Of a stretch of 12,650 nucleotides of DNA, positions 7,351 through 12,650 are shown piece by piece (the first letter of the stretch is position 1; the number at the start of each line of letters is the position of its first letter). Under the pieces are notes generated by a model. The model searched no databases and was not told where the DNA came from. It saw only the letters and a program-made list of their open reading frames with translations. This stretch comes from an uncultured Chloroflexota bacterium. Its GTDB lineage: Bacteria; Chloroflexota; Dehalococcoidia; UBA2247; RBG-13-53-26. Position numbers and translations under genes: made by a program. Location: assembly GCA_937860285.1 (NCBI GenBank), contig CALMBS010000511.1, positions 1 to 12,650 on the forward strand. The letters are read 5' to 3'.

Positions 7351-8541
7351 CTATCCATTGCATGGATCAGCCGTGCCGACGAGGAGATCCGTGTCCGCAC
7401 TGAAGGGCACGATCACCGAACCCAGGGTTACCGTCCCCGTGTGCGTACCGTTACCGTTCTTGACCAGGATCGACAGGTCGAGCTCCTCCTTGGTGGATAG
7501 ACCCAGGAAGTTCGGGGTCGTCACCTTCACGCCAGGATCGAAGTACCGCCTGAAGATGTTGTTGCTGCCCAGACGTACGTCGAAGTTGACGTTCCAGTTG
7601 CTGGCAGTGCCCAGCGGTGATGAGCCCTGCAGGGCAGTCCCTGCGGCACTCCCGGCCTTGCCGAACAGCATGTCGTCCTGCTGGATGGTCAGAGCCGCCC
7701 AGGTGTTGCCGATGTTGCGGACGGTGGCCTGATTGGCCTGGCCCTCCCCGGCAAGCGGGTCTCCGTCTACCCAGATCCAGTCGCCGGCCACCAGCTTTAT
7801 GGTGTTCAGATTGACCGACCCGTAGACGATGCCGCTGAAGTCAGCCTCAATCCCGCTCGTGGCCACGTACTCGAACTGGTTCTCCAGCACCCCGGAGTAG
7901 TTGTTGTTGGAATCGACAGCGAAGCACCGGACCGTGTAGTTGCCAGCCGGCTGCTCGTAATCAATGATCTCAGTCCCTCTCCAGAGCCTCGCAGTGCCCT
8001 TGGTGATCTCGCCATTCTCGCCGGTCAGCTCCTCGATAGTGTAGCCACTGGCGAGGGTGATCAAATGCGCGGCATAGGCGGCATTGATCAGGCTGGCCGC
8101 GGTGGCATTGTTGGTTATCTTCTCGTAGACCACCTTGTACTTGAATCCGCACCGGTTCTCGTCGTTGGGATTCACCGCGGTGCCGTAGGGGGCCGGCGAG
8201 CCAGCCGGATGATACACGTAGCTGAATACCTCTTCGACGTCCCCCGAATCCTCGGCGTCGGTCACCACGGCAAAGAAATAGAGGTTCTTGGTGGCGCACT
8301 TGACCATCGGCGGATTGAACTGGCTGTTCGTCGGATAGGCCGTCTGGTAAAGTGCATGGGTCGGATCGCCCGATTCAACCGGCGAGGTGGCAGACTCCGC
8401 CTCCCATTTGCATTTCACAACCGGCATCCCGCCGCCGCCGCTGGCCACAGTGACTGACGTCGTTTCAGCGCTGGCGAGACCTGTCGGTATGAGCAGCGCG
8501 ATCAACATGATGACCGCGATGGCCATATAGAGTTTTCTCAT
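7351..8541 (-). CDS. Secreted two-part beta-sandwich surface protein, unrecognised family
   Basis: 396 residues. Residues 1-25 are a clean signal peptide ending ASA. The mature protein has no transmembrane helix or lipobox. Residues about 44-225 form one region (CKW, ESGDPTH, FAVVTDAEDSGDVEEVFSY, PAGNYTVRCFAVD). Residues about 228-380 form a second, probably beta-sandwich, region (ADFSGIVYGSVNL, TVRNIGNTWAALTIQQDD, NWNVNFDVRLGS, VKNGNGTHTGTVTLG). The whole protein matches residues 417-744 of the product encoded at 3629-5938, so the two are paralogs. The second region is loosely reminiscent of camelysin/TasA or WxL-type surface sandwiches, but no WxL motif is present and I cannot assign a family. 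As first gene after a strong promoter and before a stable hairpin, it is probably the most expressed product of the operon, consistent with a major matrix or coat protein (inference). The ribosome site is weak. Confidence 0.9.
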   Translation of the reverse strand: MRKLYMAIAVIMLIALLIPTGLASAETTSVTVASGGGGMPVVKCKWEAESATSPVESGDPTHALYQTAYPTNSQFNPPMVKCATKNLYFFAVVTDAEDSGDVEEVFSYVYHPAGSPAPYGTAVNPNDENRCGFKYKVVYEKITNNATAASLINAAYAAHLITLASGYTIEELTGENGEITKGTARLWRGTEIIDYEQPAGNYTVRCFAVDSNNNYSGVLENQFEYVATSGIEADFSGIVYGSVNLNTIKLVAGDWIWVDGDPLAGEGQANQATVRNIGNTWAALTIQQDDMLFGKAGSAAGTALQGSSPLGTASNWNVNFDVRLGSNNIFRRYFDPGVKVTTPNFLGLSTKEELDLSILVKNGNGTHTGTVTLGSVIVPFSADTDLLVGTADPCNG

Positions 8542-8914
8542 TGCCTCTCACAACCCCTTTCATTATTGTGGTACGTATCTGGCATGGCTCCTGGATGGTT
8601 CGACGATGGGTCTGTTTCTATCCTGCCTGCACCTCCCCCCTTGGGTATCCGCTCAGTGCGGAGGCGCATCAGCGCGAGTCGTGATGCCATGGAGCATCAT
8701 GGCCTGTTCTGGTGCACGCGTATGAGGACCCAGTGCTGCTGTTTGAGCCGCCGGTGTAGCTTGTCTTCCACAGTGCAGTTGTTCCGTGGACCTGCCGGGC
8801 CCCGGGGAAACCCGGCAAAAGACGACACCCGGATAGTAACGCTATGGGATGCGACTGATCCTGGACGGGAACAACTGCTACACCCCCCTGAGTTGTTCTC
8901 GGGTATGTGAGGAA
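8542..8914 (-). promoter_or_regulatory. Long structured 5' leader of the three-gene operon
   Basis: About 370 nt separate the predicted start (near 8914) from the ATG at 8541. The 5' half holds the candidate structured RNA at 8753-8884. Further down are two mutually exclusive 6-bp hairpins: GCCATG/CATGGC (8686-8691 with 8698-8703) and TGATGC/GCATCA (8682-8687 with 8694-8699). A small CCGC/GCGG hairpin lies around 8649-8661. A short frame on the minus strand (8669-8941) crosses the promoter and is not believed to be a gene. No known riboswitch signature was recognised. Confidence 0.5.
8753..8884 (-). ncRNA. Candidate structured leader RNA (cis-regulatory)
   Basis: Read on the minus strand, GGTGTAGC (8877-8884) pairs with GCTACACC (8753-8760). 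Nested directly inside, GCAGTTGTTCC (8868-8878) pairs with GGAACAACTGC (8775-8785), an 11-bp perfect helix that extends by two pairs past a bulged C. The two helices share two bases on the 5' side. A one-sided internal loop of about 14-16 nt (ACTGTGGAAGACAA) separates them on the 3' side. The enclosed part of about 80 nt includes GCCGGG/CCCGGC (8794-8816) and a small GGAT/ATCC hairpin. A closed multi-branched shape like this is typical of riboswitches, but it matches no class I know. Ligand or protein binding is speculation. Confidence 0.5.
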
Positions 8915-8920
8915 TACACC

Positions 8921-8951
8921 ATTATATCTTCTGCGTTGCATCGCATGTCAA
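8921..8951 (-). promoter_or_regulatory. Strong sigma70-type promoter for the three-gene operon
   Basis: On the minus strand both boxes match consensus: TTGACA (8946-8951) and TATAAT (8921-8926). The 19-nt spacer is two longer than ideal. The predicted start is near 8914. It lies after the stop of the gene ending at 9109 and reads towards the gene starting at 8541. Confidence 0.7.
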
Positions 8952-9108
8952 TAGATCAGAATCGCATTTTCGGATTTGTTACGATAATGACACGCCGGTC
9001 ACTGACCCCGGGTGACAGACGGTAACGTCCCCGTAACGCGATGGCCGAACTCGAGAATGGGGCGCCGAGAAACGGACGAGTCCATGGAGGCCCCGGAGCG
9101 CGCACCCG
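8952..9108. other. Spacer upstream of the operon promoter with 11-bp-spaced direct repeat
   Basis: This is the 157 nt between the operon promoter and the stop at 9109. GTAACG occurs at 9022-9027 and 9033-9038, exactly 11 bp or one helical turn apart, around 110-125 bp upstream of the predicted transcription start. That spacing suits an activator bound on one face of the DNA. A 5-bp stem GTCAC/GTGAC (8998-9016) is too weak to call a terminator. No gene is seen. Confidence 0.4.
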
Positions 9109-12100
9109 CTACCGGATGGGCCAGGCCCTGCCCGACAGCCCGAGGACAACCAGGAGCAGCAGCACGCCGATGCCCGCGGCAGCGAGCGGCACGGCGACCA
9201 GCCCTCCCCTTGATTCCCCTGCCGGCTTGACCGCCAGGGTGACGGCCGGGGATGTGCCGCCCGCGAAGTTGGCGTCCCCGTCGTACACGGCGGTGATCAG
9301 GTGGCTCCCTGGAGCCAGCCCCAAAGCGGTGCAGGCGGCTGCGCCGCTGACCAACGGACTGCTCCCCAGAACAGCCTCCCCGTCCTTGAAGGTTACCGTG
9401 CCGGTGGCGCCCGTTCCCGAGACCATCGCTGTGAGGACCACCGGGCCGCTGTCCGTGGTCCGGTCGGACTCGGATGAAGCGAGCAGGCTGACCAGGGTGC
9501 TGGTCTTCAGCACAGTCAGATGGCCGTTCACGTAGCTGATGGCATAGTTCTCCAGACCCGTCCCGACCGCGCCGCCGGCCACGATGTCATAGCTGCCGGC
9601 CGCAGCGGCGCTGCTGGCCCCGGCGCTGGCCAGGTCAACGCTGATAACGGCATCGCCATTCGACAGGCCGCTGGCGGCGAACTCCAGACCGGTGAAGGCC
9701 GCCGCCTCGCCATATGTCTTGCTCCGGTCATGGGCGGTCACCACCAGGGTCAGCGGGGTGACATTGATGGCCACTTCTGCGGAGGCCGACAGGTAGCTGT
9801 CCGTGTCGGCAGGGGTGAAATCCACGTGCAGGGTCTGGCCGCTGCCGGCGTTCAACACAGTCCGGGAGGCCGGGGTATAGACAAAGGTTCCGGGCATGGA
9901 AGCGGCAGCGGCAAGCTGCCCGCCGCCCAGCGCAGTGCCGTAGACGATGTCGGCCGGGTCGGGCCAGGAGATGGCGGGTGTACCCTTATCCACTGTGATG
10001 GACAGCGACGCGGTGGCGGACGCCAGGCCGTCCGTCACCCTGAAGGTGACATAGACCGGGCCGCCGGCCCTGGTCGGCGTGCCGCTGATGACGCCATCGG
10101 CGCCGAGCGACAGACCGGCGGGCAGCGTGCCGGAGCTGACAGACCAGGAACAATGGCCTCTGGCGCCTGCGGCTGACAGGGTCCGAGAGAAGGCCATGCC
10201 GACCGTGGCGCCCGGCAGCGGCGAAGCGGTGGTAATGGTCAGCGGCGAAGGCAGAATGGTCAGGCTGGCGCCGACATAGGTCAGGGCATAGTTGCCCGGC
10301 AGGGCGAGCGTGCCCCGGGCGATAGCATAGGTGCCCGCCTCCTCACCGGCTGCGCGGGAGAGGGCGCCGCACCAGTTGTCGCTGCCCACCAGCCCCGGGT
10401 TGAAGCTGTAGGTCAGGTCCGGGTCGGCATCACCCAGGTTCTTGCACTTGGCGTCGGCGGTGACCGTGATGTCCCTGGGGGCGATAGTGAGCGTGCCCAG
10501 GACAGTGCCGGCGTCGCCTCCGGAGTCGTTCCCACCGGCCCAGGCCATCTGACACAGGTCATTGGCGCCCGCCTCGTACAGCACCCGGTTGTCCGAGCAG
10601 ATGAAGTCGGAGACGGCATCGTTCTCACCCTGCAGGTACCACCGGTCGTAGTCAGGGATGGTCAGCGCCACCAGCCTCTGCATCCGCTGCGGAATCCGGG
10701 ACTGGTCGCACGACAGGCCCACGAACCACAGCCGGCCGTCGGGCAGGAAACCGATACCAAAGGGGCTGACCCGCTCGACATACTGGTCCACCACCGTCCG
10801 CAGGACACACGACCCGTCGGCCTGGACGTCGACCACCGCCACCTTGCTCACCAGCTGATAGGTGACGAACCCCGTGGAATCGAGCGACCAGCGCGTCCCG
10901 TCCCAGTACCACCGCACATGGTCCGCGCCGCGCTGATAGGCCAGGAGTATGGTGCCCGCGGCCGTGTCCGGTATGGCGACAATGCCCGGATACTCGGGGT
11001 CCGGCTCCATCTCCGCGCCAGATGAGCCGGTGCCCTGGATGAAGGTGGGGTCGGCCCAGTCCAGCGACAGGGAGCCAGCCGACTCCACCAGACGATACCC
11101 GTTAATGTAGTGGAAGCTGTCACCGTGGCCGAAGAACCACAGGGAGCCGTCCGCCGGGTGCTGGCAGAGCGCCCCTTTGTACTGCCCCATGTAGCCGGGT
11201 CTCACAGACGAGGTCACCGTTTGCCAGTCCAGCCCGTCCCTGGTGTACGAGAAGTACATCGGTGTCTCGGCAAAGGCGGCTTTCTGAAACCAGCACATGA
11301 CGATGGCCCCGCTCTGAAGCTTGATCATTTCGAGGTAGCGCGAGGCGCCGTCGCCGAAATGGGCCGCCCCGACCAGCGAGATGGTCCCCCCACCTACGTG
11401 GTAGCGCATGACCACGATATCCGGGTCGGAGCCGTCGTAGCCACCGGTGATCACCAGGAAGTCGGACTCGTCCACCCAGCAGGCACGATTGCTGTAGTTG
11501 ACGGCATCGGTCAGCGGGCCCAGGTGCTGCACAAGGTCACCCTGGGTGACGCAGACATAGGGCGGCGACGGGTCGTGGGCCTCCTCGGCCCCGTACAGGT
11601 AGAGGCTGCTCGACCCATACTCGGCGATGTGGTGGCCGGTCTCGGAAGGCCCCGCTATCGAGCCGGAGAAGCGCGGCCGGTAGATCCTCCCGGGGCCAAT
11701 GCGGGCGGGCGTGCCGATCCCGGGCCAGTCAGTTCCCGGAGATCCACCGGGACTCCCGTCAGCACCGATGAAGATGAGATGGTAGTTGCCGCTCAAGGCC
11801 AGGGTGCCCGGCTGGATACTGTAGGTGCCTGCGTCCTCGCCAGCCTCCCTGGCCAGGCTGCCGGTGAAAGAGTCGCCGCCCACCAGGGAGCCGGAGACGA
11901 TCCGGTAGGTCAGGTCCGGGTCAGCCTCGCCGTAGGTCTTGCTGACGTTGTCCGCGGCTACGGCCAGGTCGGCCCTGCTGACATTGATGGCCACGTCCCG
12001 GGATGCTTCGCTGTAGTTGAGGGTGTCGGTGGGGGTGAAGTGGACGTGCAGCATCCGGCCGTTGCCTGCGTTCAGCACCGTTCCGGCCTCCGGAGTGTAC

Positions 12101-12378
12101 GAGAAGGAGCCGGGCACCGAAGCGGCGGCATTGAGCTGCGTGCCGCTCAGGGGGGTGCCGTACACGATGTCGGCCGGATCGGCCCAGGTGATGTCCGGCG
12201 TCTCCTGGCTGACGGCCGCCGCCCCGGCGCTGGCGGTGTTGAGGGCCGGCGCCGCCAGGGACACGGCCAGGAGTCCCGCCGCGGCCAAGGCCAGCACTGC
12301 CGCCTGGGCCACTCCCGGCAACAGCACTGCCCGCAGGACCTGGTGCATCCGGGCGGCCGGCACCGCAATGCGGCTCAC
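9109..12378 (-). CDS. MBG/Ig-like multidomain surface protein with large internal insert and C-terminal membrane anchor
   Basis: 1089 residues. It starts at GTG (12376-12378) behind GAGGAGAGG; the next in-frame ATG (residue 11) has no ribosome site and would cut the basic n-region. Residues about 17-50 are an Ala-rich export signal. Domains in order: Ig-like 62-134 (DPADIVYGT); MBG domain 137-205 (SKTYGEADPDL); an insert of about 206-624 with beta-propeller/BNR features, including the Asp-box-like SYTRDGLDW (377-385); then GTLTIAP, which completes the first MBG domain; MBG 636-708; He_PIG-type Ig about 712-796 (GTLPAGLSL, GVISGTPT); Ig-like 802-874, a copy of the first; MBG/YDG 878-956; and Ig-like_3 about 960-1050. 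A transmembrane helix at about 1059-1081 and a short tail (SGRAWPIR) anchor it without LPXTG. The insert recalls sialidase-like propellers, but no catalytic residues can be assigned. It is transcribed separately from the downstream operon. Confidence 0.92.
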   Translation of the reverse strand: MSRIAVPAARMHQVLRAVLLPGVAQAAVLALAAAGLLAVSLAAPALNTASAGAAAVSQETPDITWADPADIVYGTPLSGTQLNAAASVPGSFSYTPEAGTVLNAGNGRMLHVHFTPTDTLNYSEASRDVAINVSRADLAVAADNVSKTYGEADPDLTYRIVSGSLVGGDSFTGSLAREAGEDAGTYSIQPGTLALSGNYHLIFIGADGSPGGSPGTDWPGIGTPARIGPGRIYRPRFSGSIAGPSETGHHIAEYGSSSLYLYGAEEAHDPSPPYVCVTQGDLVQHLGPLTDAVNYSNRACWVDESDFLVITGGYDGSDPDIVVMRYHVGGGTISLVGAAHFGDGASRYLEMIKLQSGAIVMCWFQKAAFAETPMYFSYTRDGLDWQTVTSSVRPGYMGQYKGALCQHPADGSLWFFGHGDSFHYINGYRLVESAGSLSLDWADPTFIQGTGSSGAEMEPDPEYPGIVAIPDTAAGTILLAYQRGADHVRWYWDGTRWSLDSTGFVTYQLVSKVAVVDVQADGSCVLRTVVDQYVERVSPFGIGFLPDGRLWFVGLSCDQSRIPQRMQRLVALTIPDYDRWYLQGENDAVSDFICSDNRVLYEAGANDLCQMAWAGGNDSGGDAGTVLGTLTIAPRDITVTADAKCKNLGDADPDLTYSFNPGLVGSDNWCGALSRAAGEEAGTYAIARGTLALPGNYALTYVGASLTILPSPLTITTASPLPGATVGMAFSRTLSAAGARGHCSWSVSSGTLPAGLSLGADGVISGTPTRAGGPVYVTFRVTDGLASATASLSITVDKGTPAISWPDPADIVYGTALGGGQLAAAASMPGTFVYTPASRTVLNAGSGQTLHVDFTPADTDSYLSASAEVAINVTPLTLVVTAHDRSKTYGEAAAFTGLEFAASGLSNGDAVISVDLASAGASSAAAAGSYDIVAGGAVGTGLENYAISYVNGHLTVLKTSTLVSLLASSESDRTTDSGPVVLTAMVSGTGATGTVTFKDGEAVLGSSPLVSGAAACTALGLAPGSHLITAVYDGDANFAGGTSPAVTLAVKPAGESRGGLVAVPLAAAGIGVLLLLVVLGLSGRAWPIR
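9757..9975 (-). repeat. Second copy of the DPADIVYGT Ig-like domain
   Basis: It encodes residues 802-874. It matches residues 62-134 (11977-12195) at most positions, including DPADIVYGT, TVLNAG, FTP and VAINV. The similarity also extends to the DNA (for example ACGATGTCGGCCGG on the plus strand in both). This indicates an internal duplication separated by about 670 residues. Confidence 0.85.
11977..12195 (-). repeat. First copy of the DPADIVYGT Ig-like domain
   Basis: It encodes residues 62-134 and is the partner of the copy at 9757-9975. It directly precedes the MBG domain that carries the large insert. The second copy precedes an uninterrupted MBG/YDG domain, so the Ig-MBG pair appears to be the ancestral unit. 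Confidence 0.85.
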
Positions 12379-12561
12379 AGCGTCCTCTCCTCGGCAGGCT
12401 CAGCATGGAGGGGCGCTCCGGGCCAAAGAACGCCCCCGGCCAGGATGATACCGGCGCCGGGTCACAGGGCGGCCTCTCGCACCCGCGGCCGTGACACAAA
12501 ATCCCTTCAATCCGGCACCGGGCCACCGGGAAACGGACCCCCGCCGCCGAAGGGGCATCTT

Positions 12562-12591
12562 TTGACACTCGACGCTGGCTTGTGCTAGATT
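12562..12591 (+). promoter_or_regulatory. Promoter of the tRNA-Met gene
   Basis: A perfect TTGACA (12562-12567), an 18-nt spacer and TAGATT (12586-12591) lie 9 nt upstream of the tRNA 5' end. It reads away from the divergent gene starting at 12378. The interval 12379-12561 is GC-rich and shows no convincing promoter for that divergent gene. Confidence 0.6.
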
Positions 12592-12599
12592 TTGAGTGT

Positions 12600-12650
12600 G
12601 GCAGGGTAGCTCAGAGGTAGAGCAGGGGACTCATAAGCCCTTGGTCAGTG
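12600..12650 (+). tRNA. tRNA-Met (CAT anticodon), 5' part, cut by window edge
   Basis: Acceptor strand GGCAGGG (12600-12606), then TA, D-stem GCTC/GAGC (12609-12612 with 12620-12623) and anticodon loop CTCATAA (12630-12636) with CAT at 12632-12634. The anticodon stem GGGGA/GCCCT carries an A-G mismatch next to the loop, which as I recall also occurs in some bacterial elongator tRNA-Met genes. The variable loop begins before the edge; the T-arm and 3' acceptor strand are missing. It is read as elongator rather than initiator because the anticodon stem lacks the three consecutive G:C pairs of initiators in the usual place, though the missing 3' end limits certainty on this. Confidence 0.92.

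Noticed and set aside
8669..8941. 90-codon open frame on the minus strand in the operon leader
   Set aside because: It overlaps the promoter -10 box and the structured RNA, so it would start upstream of the predicted transcript. It has no protein-like features or ribosome site.
8998..9016. GTCAC/GTGAC inverted repeat as a terminator after the gene ending at 9109
   Set aside because: The stem is only 5 bp, the loop is about 9 nt and there is no U-tract.
11110..12588. 492-codon open frame on the plus strand
   Set aside because: It lies antisense over the MBG/Ig-like gene. The minus frame has a signal peptide, known domains and an anchor, while this frame has none and is a high-GC shadow.

Overview
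The window reads as a bacterial surface-protein locus at about 60-65% G+C. Every protein-coding gene lies on the minus strand, and all five encode exported or membrane-anchored beta-rich proteins. A partial methionine tRNA starts at the right edge on the plus strand. Shine-Dalgarno sites and sigma70-type promoters point to a bacterium. No sortase (LPXTG) motif is visible, and two proteins end in a single transmembrane helix. This would fit a Chloroflexota-like or other atypical-envelope lineage, but that placement is only an inference and no marker gene in the window settles it.

Layout, right to left in the direction of transcription. (1) 12600-12650(+) is the 5' part of an elongator tRNA-Met with a promoter just upstream. 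(2) 9109-12378(-) encodes a 1089-aa protein made of MBG/Ig-like domains. A region of about 420 residues, possibly a beta-propeller, is inserted into its first MBG domain, and it ends in a C-terminal membrane anchor. (3) 8921-8951(-) is a strong promoter followed by a leader of about 370 nt that contains a candidate structured RNA. (4) 7351-8541, 5998-7251 and 3629-5938(-) look like a three-gene operon. Its products are a secreted two-part beta-sandwich protein, a single-pass membrane protein with stacked Ig-like domains and a basic tail, and a second secreted protein. The last carries five InlB-type repeats fused to a full paralog of the first gene's product. A strong hairpin separates the first two genes. 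(5) 3452-3480(-) is a second promoter, with a leader of about 275 nt that includes a terminator-like hairpin. (6) 1-3170(-) is the N-terminal 1056 residues of a giant adhesin-like protein with an exported N-terminal domain, DUF11 repeats and an SdrD_B domain. It runs off the left edge.

The likely joint role is building or decorating the cell surface. The operon resembles, in layout only, the WxL/DUF916 systems of Gram-positive bacteria: secreted modules next to an Ig-like protein with a C-terminal transmembrane helix. That comparison, and the leader RNAs, are the most promising leads for something undescribed.
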